Source of the DNA: Triatoma infestans
Lineage: Eukaryota > Arthropoda > Insecta > Hemiptera > Reduviidae
Assembly (NCBI GenBank): GCA_011037195.1
Contig: JAAEAF010012435.1
Coordinates: forward strand, 62,001 to 126,000
Direction: 5' to 3'
Length of the DNA: 64,000 bases
This document shows positions 20,685-31,677 of the stretch, one piece after another (the stretch's first letter is position 1; every line of letters starts with the position of its first letter). Position numbers and translations under genes: made by a program. Below the pieces are notes generated by a model. That model did not search any database. It had not been told where the DNA came from and saw nothing but the letters and a program-made list of their open reading frames with translations.

Positions 20685-20857
20685 TGTTTGGGGTGCGCGG
20701 CAGACACCCAAGGCGAGATGGCAAGTAGCGGGTGAAACAAAAAATGCATAATAATGTAAAACAAATGAAAACGAGACTTAACGTTTGGCTACGGGTGAGT
20801 GATGAATTGAAAAAGGGTTGATGAGATGAATGGCGGACTGAGAAAGGAAGAGGTGGC

Positions 20858-20893
<36 letters not shown>

Positions 20894-21405
20894 GTGGCGA
20901 AAGATGAACTCAGGTGAGCGTAGAAGAATTGGAATGCTCCTTTAGAAGCGGATGATGCCGTTGTTAAAGCGGCGGGAGATGGCGAGTCCACTAAGGCGCA
21001 GGTGAAATAGTCTCATGAAGGTGATGGCGCGTAGAAATGAGTCTTATTACTCACCGAGGAGTCAATACTTAATTAACACGGCGAAATTAACAGTAAAACA
21101 CCGTCTAAGAAGAAGCGTAAAAACAGAGGTTAGCTAGTCGGGCGACAGAAGTAGAGAACAGCACAAAGACTGTTGTTCAGGCAAACTGTAGAAGACAAGT
21201 GAAGTAATTTTATAGAAGAGATCGTTTTTAGAGTGTGGGAAAATAAGTAAGGCGCGAACCCCTAGAGATGAAAGCAATGCCGACAATCCCACCACCAAGA
21301 GAGAGAGGTAAAAGGCGGGAAGGCGTGGGAAATATGCGGGCGATGAAGTAACAATTTAAAAATAGCGAGCAAAGTTAATATCTCAAAGCTGCCGCGACCT
21401 AACTA
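20685..21405. mobile_element. LTR-like element, relative of the solo LTR at 61.6 kb, inverted
   Basis: Read on the plus strand it starts TGTTTGGGGTGCGCGGCAGA and ends GCCGCGACCTAAC, i.e. the reverse complement of the 61585-62341 LTR. Shared blocks include CACCCAAGGCGAGATGGC, AGGCGGGAAGGCGTGGGAAA and ATATGCGGGCGATGAA. It contains a GT/GA microsatellite at 20858-20893. Five-base flanks no longer match, so the TSD has decayed. It interrupts a CTCTTACT-family copy. Confidence 0.7.
20858..20893. repeat. compound (GT)n(GA)n microsatellite
   Basis: GTGTGTGTGTGTG followed by AGAGAGAGAGAGAGAG within the LTR-like element; the equivalent place in the 26.5-kb relative has a GT/GC run and in the 61.6-kb copy an AC-rich run, so the simple repeat evolves inside the LTR. 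Confidence 0.8.
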
Positions 21406-21880
21406 GTGTCTTACCGGAAATATGTTTTGAGGTTCACCTGACTTCAAAAGAAATTTATCTGGCGAATGGTCTATAATACAAAGTGTAAGTATACCTGTTG
21501 ACAAAATAACTCAAAAAACGAAAAATTGCAGGAAGCTCAAACCTAGTATTCCATTAAGATAGTACCCACCGCATGATTCTCAAAGGTTTCTGGCAAAAGC
21601 CCATTAACCCAGAAGTGCGGCATTATTGAATAGTTTATTTTTTTCTTCAGTTTTTCTCGATTTTCTTGAAAATAGCTCTAACTATTTTCTTTACAATTCG
21701 TTTACTATCTATTTATATAAATACCTCCTGCCACTTTTATCTGAAACCTTTTGTTAGAGAAAAATTTTTTTTTTTTTAGAGAATTTCTTGGGTCTGTCTC
21801 CTTGTGTTAGATACTACACACAAGTCTGCTCAGGTGCGAAAAGAAAGATCCTCTACACAATATTTTTTTCGTGGTCAGCC

Positions 21881-22160
21881 CAGCTAAACTAGCCCTTAAT
21901 ATATGGTTAATATACCAAGTTTAAAGAAATTTATTGAAGCCATTTTCGAGGAAAATCGCAAAAAAAATTCAGAAGTCCATCGAGTAATGAAATGTTATTT
22001 CTGGTTCAGAAATTTTGGACAGATTACTTTGGGATTACACAAAGATGACTTTTAGATATCCCACTGAAAAAACAAGTTTGAACTTTCTGCGATTTTTTAC
22101 GTCTTTTGAGCGATGCTGTTTCACATTCATACATTGATGCATTGATTTTTTAAAGACTAT
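21881..22160 (+). repeat. CTCTTACT-family repeat, right part
   Basis: ATATACCAAGTTTAAAGAAA, CCATTTTCGAGGAAAATCGC, TTGAACTTTCTGCG and GAGCGATGCTGTTTCACA are the + strand distal module. It abuts the reverse copy at 22161, so the two meet tail to tail. Confidence 0.6.
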
Positions 22161-23122
22161 TACTTTCTCTTACTTACCCCTAGTAAGAGGAAGTAATGTA
22201 ATCATGTCAAATTTTCGATATCGAGTTTTCACCGGAAATATCGGTTTTGAGGTCCCCTGACTCAAAAAAAAGTGGTTTTTAGCAAATGATCTGTATGTGT
22301 GTATGTGAACAGCATAGCTCAAAATCGAAAAATCGCAGAAAGTTCGAACTTGATATTCCGTTTAGTTATCACCATGGGATCCGACAGTGGGTCATCTGTC
22401 AAAATTCCTCAACCGGAAGTACCACTATACTAGTTTTTTTTTTTTTGTTACCTGGATATCAACTACAAGACTAACAACGACAATGTATTTGAAACATTTC
22501 TCCGGGCGAAATTCATTAGGGCTAGATTTGATGGAGAGAGGTTTTCAAATAAGTCAGACTATTCAGTTGATTAGACAATTCTGCATCTAAAAATAATGTC
22601 TAAGTTAGAATTGTTAGTTATTGTGTATGTGGTTTATGATATACCGATTGAAAAAAAATCGGTGATAAACGAGAAGTGCCAAAAAATTTTTTTTTACAGT
22701 TTTACTAAATAATTGGTTTTTTCACTTTTTCGCGATTTTCTCAAAAATGCCTCCGACGATTTTCTTGGAACTTCTAATATAAACTAAACATACAAAGATC
22801 TACATCATTAATTTTAAACATTTCTCTGGGAAAATTCATTTAAGGGCACTTTTAGGGGAGGGGTGGGATTACAGCTTCCTCTTAAGTGCTATCATAGTTG
22901 ATTATACAATTCTATCATCCAACCAAAATTAATTAGAAATAAATAAATTGTTGAAGTTCCGAGTTTCAAGAAAATTAGTAAACCGGAAGTGCGCTTTTAC
23001 TGAACAGTTTTTTCAGTTTTCGGCGAATTTCGTTAAATTTGATACACACAAAGTATAAAATTGGTCAATTACAATTTTGAGAACGGGAGTAAAAGAAAGT
23101 TGTGTGAGTGTTTGACACTCAA
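22161..23122 (-). repeat. CTCTTACT-family repeat, complete three-module copy
   Basis: One of the best copies. From the left: hairpin TACTTTCTCTTACT/AGTAAGAGGAAGTA (22165-22195), TTTTCACCGGAAATATCGG, a TGTG stretch, AAATCGCAGAAAGTTCGAAC, ACCGGAAGT at 22412-22420, a module with CTCCGGGCGAAATTC, a decayed second mark near 22662, a third module, ACCGGAAGT at 22982-22990, and GTAAAAGAAAGTTGTGTGAG, TGTTTGACAC at the end. Small frames inside it are chance. Confidence 0.85.
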
Positions 23123-23400
23123 GGGACCTTAAAACGTTTATAGCCGGTGAAAGCTCACTTTGGAATATTTGAAACTAATCGTATTCTTCAAACGTGTTCT
23201 ACCTTCTTACAACAGGTGAAGGTAGAAATTATAGAGCGACTGCAGGAATCATCTTTATGTGTGAACAAAATACCTCAAAAAAACGAAAAAGTCTCAAAAT
23301 CAAAAACAAAATTTGTTATTTTGTATACGTTGGTATTATCATCGAAACTAACAGAAGAAGGTTTCGGTCGAAAACCCTCATCCAGAATTTTGAATTTTGA
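23123..23400 (-). repeat. CTCTTACT-family repeat fragment
   Basis: CAAGGGACCTTAAAACG, CCGGTGAAAGCTCAC, GTGTGAACAAAATACCTC and ACGAAAAAGTC follow the reverse order directly after the preceding copy's end. The start hairpin is missing. Confidence 0.5.
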
Positions 23401-24401
23401 ACAAAATTTATCATCATGTAATAAATAAATTAAGAACTTAAGAAGAAAAAGAGCGAGTTTATTCAGCTCTTAAATAGAACAACATTTACTATTAGATATT
23501 AGATTTCTATTATTGTAAAACTTTCATTAGATATATATACACACACTTTGGAATTCCTTCATGTAAAATAATGTTTGTGACGTTTGAAATTTCCCAATAC
23601 TATTTACCTGGTTAGAGAGGAAATCCTTTGTTCCATTAAAGTGGTAACCGCAGATTGTAAGGCATAAGTACATTTGGTATTTATCCAGCAAGCAATAAAG
23701 CAAACTGGTAAAATGGTGTACCACGATTTCCAATATATATATGTTACGTATTGTATATACAAAACAAATTGATCTCATGGCAGGCAAATAGTTATTTAGT
23801 GATCTTTACATATGAGCTCAGGTAATACACAAATGGGCGTACCAAAAAGTGTGGCATCTGTAAATGTGTGTAAAAAGCATTTCATTCAAGTATTCAATAT
23901 TACTGTAAATCGTTCAGTAATTTGATATGTAAATACTTTAGATATGATTAAAAATATTATAGAAAAGATTGTCCATAATTTCATAATTACAACGTCAAAA
24001 CAATTTAAAAAATTATAAAGTGGTATTGCTGTTGTTTTTATTTAAATTTATTTAATTATTTATTAATTGAAAACTATATTTCCTATACCACTCCGTGTGG
24101 TACTGTTTGGAAAACAGTCAGCCTCCGTGTTATATCATTTCGAAGATTTTGTCAATAGGAGATAAACCCCTCCGGGGTGAAGGGACTAGAGAAAGTCAAA
24201 TCTATATAGGATGATCCGTTTTCAAGATATCTAAGAAAATATATACATGTATAAAAAAAAAACTGCCCAGTTTTGAACTTCCTATTAGTTCCTCTAATTT
24301 ATTTATTTATTTGAATATTGACTTTATTACAATAGAGCTGGGCAGCTAGCGGAAGTAAAACAAAAATAACATAATTAAGCGTATTTATAATAAAAAAAAA
24401 T
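23401..24401. other. AT-rich region without recognised element
   Basis: No conserved frame. 24100-24190 is a less AT-rich island (GTTTGGAAAACAGTCAGCC, CCCCTCCGGGGTGAAGGG with a CCCCTCCGGGG palindrome) that I could not assign. Confidence 0.4.
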
Positions 24402-25082
24402 AAGCTGGCGTGAAACACTCGCACAACTTTCACTTACTCCAGTTTTCAAAATTGTGATTGACAAATTTTATAGTTAGTATATCAAATTTAATGAAATTCG
24501 TCAGTTTTTATGGAGAAAGTCGTGAAAATTGAAAAACGCACTTCCGGTCTTCTGATTTTCTTCAAACTTGGAATTTCAACAACATATTTAATTCTAATTA
24601 ATTTATTTAGATGAAAGAATTGTGTAATAAACTGAAATAGCACTTTCAGGAGAGGAAACCATAACCTCACCCCTCCCCTAAAAGTGCTCTTAAATAAATT
24701 TTTCCGAGAAATGTTTCAAATAAAAGTTGTAGCTCATTGTATCTATATCTATAGTTGATATCTACAAGTTTCAAAAAAATCGTTGAAGCAATTTTTGAGA
24801 AAATCGCAAAAAAAATTTTAAAAAAACAGTAGTAAAGTGGTACTTTCGGTTGAGGAATTTTGACAGCTAACGTACTGTCGGATTCCATGATGATAACTAA
24901 ACGGAATATCAAGTTTGAACTTTCTACGATTTTTCATTTTTGAGCTATGCTGTTCACACACACAGACCATTTGCTAAAAACCACTTTTTTGGTCTCAGGG
25001 GACCTCAATACAGATATTTCCGGTAAAAACTCGATATCGAAACTTTTACACGACTACAATACTTCCTCTTACTAGGAGTAAT
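24402..25082 (+). repeat. CTCTTACT-family repeat, two-module copy
   Basis: CTGGCGTGAAACACTCGCAC, AACTTTCACTTACTCC, ACTTCCGGT at about 24541, C-rich block ACCTCACCCCTCCCC, a second mark ACTTTCGGTTG near 24842, TTTCCGGTAAAAACTCG and the end TTCCTCTTACTAGGAGTAA. Complete but for the last bases of the hairpin. Confidence 0.8.
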
Positions 25083-25579
25083 AATTAAAAGTGAACAACG
25101 TGCAGAAACAAAGAGAAAAAGAAAAATGAAAATTATAAAAAACAAAAATGATTTCAAAAATACTTTTTATCAGAATGAAAAAAGAAATATACGTAATATA
25201 ATATATAGATAAACATTCGAGACAGCATAATTTACATAATTGTACTAGACGGTGAGTTGCAGAGAGCTTAACAAACACATCTAACAACTAGATTAACAAA
25301 GAGCTCCAGCATTTCTAATTATAAATAAAATATAAAGATTAAGCTCCAAATGCATACGCTTAGTTAATTGAATAGTAAAGATTTAACCTTCTGCCTCTTA
25401 TTTAAAGAGCACTTAACATAATTACATTATATACATTGTTGACACCTGTTTCAGTGTGTCTATGGACAACATGATTTCTAGTTTTATGTGATAACTATTA
25501 AGGTAGCTAAGACTTAGTTGATTAGTTTCTCTATTTATAAGTAGACGGTAAAACCGTTGTTGTGTTTTTCAACGCGCCA
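25083..25579. other. AT-rich spacer, nothing recognised
   Basis: No gene or repeat end identified. Confidence 0.4.
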
Positions 25580-25780
25580 TTGAACTGACCATTAGTGTCC
25601 GAAGCCATCACATTTCACTGCTGGGCCTCGTCACAGGCAATGGGATAATGAACTGTAGGGGCTCCTAGAAAGAGAGAAAAATCTAAAGGCTTCTACCCGG
25701 AACTGTCCGGACTACCTTGACTCGAACTCGGATTCAAGTCCAGCGCTCTAAGGAGATGGCTTATTCAGCTGAGAATCTGC
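25580..25780 (-). mobile_element. old SINE-A-like copy
   Basis: On the minus strand GAGTTCGAGTC (25719-25729) is box-B-like, and body text TTTCTAGGAGCCCCTACAG, TTCATTATCCCATTGCC parallels TTCCTAGGAGTCTCTACAAC in the 51.1-kb SINE-A. Box A is not clear. A plus-strand A run at 25791-25811 is on the wrong side to be its tail and is likely independent. Confidence 0.45.
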
Positions 25781-25811
25781 GAAATAGCTTTCAAAAAAAA
25801 AAAAAAAAAAT

Positions 25812-26468
25812 GGTGACAACCGATTGAAACGTATTTTATCTTAACCAAGCAACTTTAAACTTATAATGGAGATTTAACTATATCTTAAGCAGAAAATCTA
25901 TTTCCCAAAAGATTTCCGCCTTTTACATTTAAATAGAATATAATTATATACACATATGTTCGGAGAAGGTGAATCTTGGCAGAAACTTACAAGTGGAAAT
26001 TTTATTCAGAACAGCATGTTGTCTTCAAACTAACTTCCACTTGGAGTACAAACTTTGCGCACAATAGTCACCAATTTTGAGAATGGATACCTCATTCTGA
26101 GCTCTCATATGAGTGGTATAAAGATATATGGTATGTTTTTGTTCTTAAAAGTTTGCAATATAAAAATATATTTTGGAAAACTAAAGTTAAACTTCAGCTC
26201 TTTTTAACACTGTGGGCTACTGAGAGGACGACTAGACAATTTGAGTAAAACTGACACGCTGAAAGTAATAGTTGATTAAACTATTTTTATTTTCAATGAA
26301 GAGAACTTTCTAAACTATAATGGCCAGGCTTTTAAAGGAAAAAATGCTGATGTAAAATACTCACAGTTCTTTCATTTACTGCTTTCCTAAATACAATTAC
26401 ATGGGCAAAATGAAAATTTCCCGGCTTAGTAACGAAAATGAGTTATTTTTTATTTTAAAAATGCATTT
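25812..26468. other. AT-rich region with a CTCTTACT-family trace
   Basis: Mostly unassigned. 26345-26410 resembles the + strand family start (GCTGATGTAAAATACTCAC, CTTTCATTTACTGC). Confidence 0.35.
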
Positions 26469-26675
26469 TGTCTGTGCGGCAAACACCCAGGCGCGATGGC
26501 GAACGGTGAGGCGAAAATCAGAAGCAAGTAAAAATGGCAAACGGGAAAAAAATTGAACTGTAATAAGAAATAATAAACAAAGGCGAGACTTACCCCTCTT
26601 GATGACTGCGAATGCTGACGTAAAGGCGATGAAGTGTTAGGCGGAAGGGGGAAAAGGAACCTGTAACCGTCTGTA

Positions 26676-26709
<34 letters not shown>

Positions 26710-27200
26710 CGTTTATAGGTGGGCGGGTGAGAGGGCGTAACGAAGTAAGGAAAGAGGTGCGGAAAAGGGAGAAGAGAATATTTCGCCGCAGCGGATGACG
26801 CTACTGTAGGAGCGGCTGATGGTGGTGCAACAGCCCAGGCGAGGAAGGTGAGTGATTCTGACGATGATGGCGAGGAAAGACGAGTCTTGTGTTTCAAGGA
26901 GACAATGAATATTAATTTGAAGGCGAAAGGCGCGAATAAGGCGAATAAAAAGGCGAACTATACACTGGCAAGCAGACCCACAGATGTCAGCGTTCAGAGC
27001 ACCAGAAGAAGTGTGTGTAGTCGGACGGTGGCCGGCCCGGGCGATCGGAAAGCATATGGCATGGTGACAGATGTAAGGTCGGAAAGCGGGCTCTAAAAAG
27101 CATAGCCATAAAAAAAAGGAGGGAAGAAGACGGGAAAGAAGGGCTTAGTACTTCTAAGAAGGCGCCCATACGCACGGGCGTGCGCGTGCGCGTGGGGGAG
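26469..27200. mobile_element. LTR-like element, third relative, inverted
   Basis: It begins TGTCTGTGCGGCAAACACCC, the reverse complement of the solo LTR's end, and shares AGGCGCGATGGCGAACGG, AAGGCGCGAATAAGGC and CACAGATG blocks with the other two copies. Homology fades toward 27200, where a truncated mariner starts. A GT/GC microsatellite is at 26676-26711. Frames within it are low-complexity and not conserved among copies. Confidence 0.6.
26676..26711. repeat. (GT)n(GC)n microsatellite
   Basis: Alternating GT followed by GCGCGCGCGC, a run able to adopt left-handed DNA in principle. It sits at the position of the simple repeat in the other LTR copies. Confidence 0.8.
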
Positions 27201-27234
27201 TATTGTGCGTAGTAATGCACGCACACACCGACCC

Positions 27235-28490
27235 AACACATTTATTCTCAATGTGGTCTCTGTTTAGTTCAATACCATTTGCCGAACGTTTCTCCAATAA
27301 CTGGATTCCGTCCCTAAAGTGCGATTCTGAAAGGTCTTCAAAATATCTATTTACCGCTGCTATCAGCTCTTCATTAGATCCAAAAAATTTTCCAGCCACA
27401 AATTTCTTTCTTAAGGTTTGAGAATAGATGAAAGTCAGATGGAGACAAATCTGGCGAATAGGGAGGATGTTCCAACCGTTTATACTTCATAACCCTCAAT
27501 TTTCCCATTGCCAAAGTGCAATTGTGGGCGGGTTGCATTGTCCTGGTGAAAGAGGATTTTTTTTCTTTTGTAAACCAGGCCTTTTCTTTCCAATTTTTTC
27601 ATCTAGCTGGTCAAGAAGATGTGCATAGTATTCCCCATTAATTGTGTGACCTTTTGGCAGGTAGTGAATTAAAAGAATTCCTTTGGAATTACAAAAAACA
27701 ATAGCCATAACATTTCCAGCCAGTGCAATTGTCTTTGCTTTCTTCGGTGCAGAGCCACCAGCTTCTACCCACTGTTTGGACTGTTGTTTGGACTCAGGTG
27801 TAAAGTGGTGAGCCCACGTTTCATACTTCGTAACAAACAGGGGGCAGAAAATAGGTTGGATTCTTCTTAAAATGGCACAAACATTGCTGAGAAACTCGAT
27901 TACTGATTTGTTTGTGATCACCATTTAACAAATGTGGCACCCATTTTGCACAAAGCTTTCTCATACTGAGTTCTTGGTGTAAAATGTGTCATACCCTTCC
28001 TTCTAAGATGTCTAAAGACTTAGCTATTGCATACACCTTTAATCGTCGATCATCTAGAACCATATTTTGTGTCTTCTCGATATTTTCTTCGGTAGTTGCA
28101 GTTTTTGACCGTCCTTCAACGTGGATCGTCTTGAATCGATGTACGACCACGTTTAATCTTAGCTGTCAATTTTTATTTTAGTGTTGATAACGAAGGTGCA
28201 GACTCCTTATACACTTTCACATCCAACTTTGGATTAATTTCTGTTGGCGATAAACCATTCAAAACGAAGAATTTTATGACAAAACTGAATTCAAGTTCAT
28301 TCATTTTGTCAAAAACATACAACACGCTTCCTTGAAACAGCCGTATAAAACAAACTACTCGCATTTGCCGGATCAAATTCACATTTGGTATTTACTTTTG
28401 TAACAACTGTGCCAAACATAACAAAACAGTAATTTCATTTGTAGCAGTGCCATCTATGGGCTAGGCCGAGAACTTTTAATCTTGCCCTAG
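27235..28490 (-). mobile_element. mariner transposon, one end missing, inactive
   Basis: The 5' terminal repeat lies at the high-coordinate end: minus strand CTAGGGCAAGATTAAAAG, TTCTCGGCC (28464-28490), next to TA (28491-28492). The transposase reads leftward from MNELEFSFVIKFFVLNGLSP (about 28300) to RYFEDLSESHFRDGIQLLEK and ELNRDHIENK near 27240. The 3' inverted repeat is absent; the element runs into LTR-like sequence. Confidence 0.85.
27240..28382 (-). pseudogene. mariner transposase, frameshifted
   Basis: N-terminal helix-turn-helix text (VIKFFVLNGLSPTEINPKL) is followed by a central region with frame changes and then HHFTPESKQQSKQWVEAGGS, APKKAKTIALAGNVM, KGILLIHYLPKGHTINGEYY and LLDQLDEKIGKKRPGLQKK. 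The first catalytic aspartate is lost: the usual DETW reads YETW (in VTKYETWAHH). The second, in the HQDNAPAH box, is broken by a frameshift after PGLQKKK. The C-terminus (MAGKFFGSNEELIAAVNRYF) is intact in a third frame. Inactive copy. Confidence 0.9.
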
Positions 28491-28679
28491 TATGTACAAA
28501 ATGACAAATTTTTTTTAAACTTCAAATAAATTTACTCAATTTGTCATAACAGTGGCGGAGTAACCTACCAACTTAGACAGATAGAGCAGTGATTACGTTG
28601 TAGTCTAGAAAAAACGTGCCAATAAGATTGAACTATCGTCACATATAACATTTGAAATTGAAACCCCACAAATTCCACA

Positions 28680-29271
28680 TAATTATCAAAAAAGTCAATA
28701 TTTTTAAAATAAAAGTTATCGTCGTTTCAGTCATATGTGTTCAGTTTTCCTTGCGAAGTTTAAAGGAAATCATTATAGTCGTTTTCGTGAAAATTAACAA
28801 AGTTATTCTGAAAATTCGAACTTCCCTATTAACCGATTTTCTTGAAATTTGGAATTCTAGCAATCCTTCTGCTTTTATTTTAATATTAGTGGTAGATTCA
28901 TTAATTACACTGAAGTTGTAATTTAGAGGAAATCTTATTCCCGTTCCCCCAGAAACCCAGAAAGTGATAGATATAAGAAGTTAAAGAAAATCGTGCAGCC
29001 ATTTTTATGGATATCGTCCGGAAAATCGAAAAAATAAAACTCACTAAAGTTGCCAGGTCTGGTTGATGGATTTTGTCGGAGAATTTTGTTTGAGCGTTCA
29101 GCTTTTTTTTCGTTTTTGTGATATTATGTTCACACACATCATACAGAGCATTCGCTAAAAACATTTTTTTTCATGGGCACGAAACCTCAATTTCCAGGGA
29201 AAACGCAATTTAGAAAATTTGCCGCAATCACAGTGCGGCATAACCTCTTTTTTACGAGTAAGAGAATGTAA
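28680..29271 (+). repeat. CTCTTACT-family repeat, subfamily B
   Basis: GAACTTCCCTATTAACCG, CTTGAAATTTGGAATTCTAG, the block CCCGTTCCCCCAGAAAC, AATTTCCAGGGAAAACGC and an end TTTTTTACGAGTAAGAGAATG. Marks are decayed but the order is kept. Confidence 0.6.
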
Positions 29272-29437
29272 AAAGTTCTTTATTTGCTCTATATTGCGGA
29301 CATCATTGGTGAACTTCATCAAGAGTCTTTAGGATAGAATAGAGATGTTACACTACGAATGTACAAATTATGAAATGTTTTTATTTTTTTATTTGGAGAA
29401 GACTGTTAATTTAATTTGTTAATAATGTCTAGTCTAT

Positions 29438-29781
29438 TTTTTATTTGAAATATGTTTATTATTTGCCCACGGAATGTTGAAGTGTCTTTTTCCATTTTGT
29501 ATTGTCTCAACTTTATTTTACTAATTAGAAGGCTTTGTTTACTTATTCTTATTTCCAAGAGTTATTGTATTTTCTTTTAAACCCTTATACCGGTTCTTTG
29601 TTTCTCCTTATTTGTGTAATCATTTAATATTTGATTATTATATAGTAACACTTGATAAGCAGACTTGACAGACGGAATACAAATTCCATGTCTAAGTATA
29701 TTTTGTTTTTTTTTGTACTATTGTATTATTGTAAAACGATTTTTTTATTTCAAATATACATTATTATTATTATTATTATTA
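29438..29781 (+). mobile_element. short retroposed insertion with (ATT)n tail and 19-bp TSD
   Basis: TTAATAATGTCTAGTCTAT stands at 29419-29437 and again at 29782-29800. The 344-bp insert is T-rich, non-coding, contains CTTGACAGACGGAATACAAA (29665-29684) and ends in a run of ATT repeats (29759-29784). The layout fits a 3' UTR of a LINE with a simple-repeat tail, or a SINE; the text AACTCGGCAGACGGACCATG near 40737 is a possible relative. No pol III boxes seen. Confidence 0.75.
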
Positions 29782-29800
29782 TTAATAATGTCTAGTCTAT

Positions 29801-30599
29801 GTAGTCAAAGATTTTTATTATAATAAAAATTACTTCTATTCACCTATTTCACAAGCACTGCAGCATTAGGATGGAATAAGTACATTGGAACTTGTAAACT
29901 TTATGTTTTGCTAGTTTTTGGTAATTAGATCTTGAAAGTTTTTTTGGAAAAGAATAAATTGAATTTACTTGCGGAGGAGAAACCTGTACGAAGTTTGTGG
30001 ATGTTATTGATTCTTCTTTGGACATAGAGTTAATGAAAGTAAACAAGTGGTTCATGGGAAGTTCCGTGTTCGTGTTATATAAAATGTTTTGAGGTCTCTC
30101 CATTAGAGATCTGTTTGTTTAATTTTGCATGGGTTTTCGAGACATAGAAGAGTGGGAAGTAATTTTTAAGCAATATTCCTTTCATCATTCTTTTGATATA
30201 TTCCTGATGAAGATATGAGAATGAAAATTTTGTTTTGCAACAAGTAAATAGTATGAGTGACAAATGACATGAGAGGAATTACCACCCTTTGGAAGATATA
30301 AAGATGAGAGCTGGGCTGTTTGAAGATTAGGCTGAGCAGCATGGTGAAATTTCTTATATCAAGCCGAAAATAAATCTTATACAAAAGGTATTTTTAGATA
30401 GGAGTGGATAGTTATTTTGTTGGATAATAACAATAATGGAGAATAACGGAGATCTAAGACTTAGGATTGTTAAGTGTAAAGTTTAAGGAGGATAGATGCT
30501 GGAACTCTACGTTCGAGTCATAAGTTCTGACTGACAAGTTCAAGTCAGTTTTAGTAGCGTGTTGCATTTTAATACTATGATGTTTGATGTCAGTTTAAA
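29801..30599. other. AT-rich region, origin unclear
   Basis: Minus-strand frames here (for example 30103-29849) have no motif I know. It may be LINE-derived, since a LINE scrap follows at 30600-30800, but that is a guess. Confidence 0.3.
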
Positions 30600-30800
30600 T
30601 TGTGTAATAAAGGATCCGTGCAAGCAGCTAGTAACGTTTTTTTTGAGTTCCAATCGTTTGACAGGTTTATGTGGATTCCGGGTCAATCGTTTGTTAATGT
30701 AGAGAGTCCGAGATATTGTATTGTGCAGTGCATGACAGTACATAGTGTTTGATCTAAGAAAACTGAAAGGCAAGATGGCACTTCTGAAAGAAAAGGGAGC
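30600..30800 (-). pseudogene. LINE reverse transcriptase scrap
   Basis: The minus strand reads TLYINKRLTRNPHKPVKRLE and LKKN, the post-palm segment seen also at 3.8 kb (KRLTWNPHKRRLKRQDLKK). About 60 codons with frame changes. Jockey-type lineage by resemblance. Confidence 0.5.
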
Positions 30801-31512
30801 AGTTTTGACATTTTTAAACAATCACATTAATTCAGTATTTTGGAAAAACATTAATTCTAATTAATATTATTTAGATTAAGGAATAGTATAATAAACTAAG
30901 TCCTCATGCGTTGATCTTTGGTGCAAGAATTCGAGGTTAGATTTTCGTGAAGGCAAAGTCAGTGTTGACCCAGCAACATAAGTAAAAGTGGGAAACAATA
31001 TAAACTGACGTCACAAATAATACTTTTTTAGTCAAAAAAGTAAAAATTAACATCTAACCTAGCGCAACTAGATAGCAAAGGCTGGAACTAAACGCCATTA
31101 CTCCCCCAAAATTCGCCTTGAATTTTCCCGGAGACATGTTTCAAAATAAAAGTTCTATTCTTATTATATGTAGTTTATATACCAAGTTTACAGGAAGTCG
31201 TTGAAGAAAATTGCAAATAAAACTGAAAAATTTCATTCAGTAAAAAAGGTATTTCTGGATGAAAAATTTTGACAGTTAACTTCCTGTTAGAATACTCAAA
31301 CAGCATGCCAAGTTTGAAATTTCTGCGATTTTTCGATTTTGAACTATGTCGTTCACACACATGCACACAATCCATTTACTAAAAGTAGACAGCCTTGTAG
31401 ATATCACTTTTTCGGACTCACGAGACCTTGAAACGTATATGTGCGGGCATAACTCAATTTCGAAAATTTGAACACGACCGTAATACTTTCTTTTTACTAG
31501 GTAAAAGAAACT
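30800..31512 (+). repeat. CTCTTACT-family repeat with internal foreign segment
   Basis: Family text at 30810-30898 (TTAATTCTAATTAATATTATTT, AATAGTATAATAAACT) is followed by about 180 unmatched bases, then resumes at 31105 (CTCCCCCAAAATTCGCC, TTTTCCCGGAGACATG) and ends CTTTCTTTTTACTAGGTAAA near 31505. A further end-like piece lies at 31640-31677 (CCCGATAAAG, TATTTCCGATGAAA). Confidence 0.55.
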
Positions 31513-31677
31513 AATTAGACTGGCAAATTTTATCACATCCGTTCCTACACCCGAACCTCGCAGCATCCTATTTTGTTTTATTTGGACCCTCAAGTAGTCA
31601 TTGCGCCAACGAGACCTAAAAACATTTTTTTCCCGATAAAGAGAGTCTTCTCAAAACACATATTTCCGATGAAACCA

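Larger units (their letters stand above)
20618..21880 (-). repeat. CTCTTACT-family repeat split by LTR
   Basis: 20618-20684 holds a reverse copy start (TTTACTTTCTCCTTGTTCCC, AGTAAGAAAGAG, AATTTTCGAAAAT). 21406-21880 continues with TTACCGGAAATATG, AACGAAAAATTGCAGGAAGC and CAGAAGTGCGGCATTATTG. The 720-bp element between is the LTR relative at 20685-21405. Confidence 0.6.

Noticed and set aside
24125..24190. promoter or CpG-like island
   Set aside because: Only a small GC-richer patch with a CCCCTCCGGGG palindrome; no downstream exon or TATA context.
26848..27096. 82-codon frame rich in D/E/K/R
   Set aside because: It lies in an LTR relative; the other copies have no matching frame.
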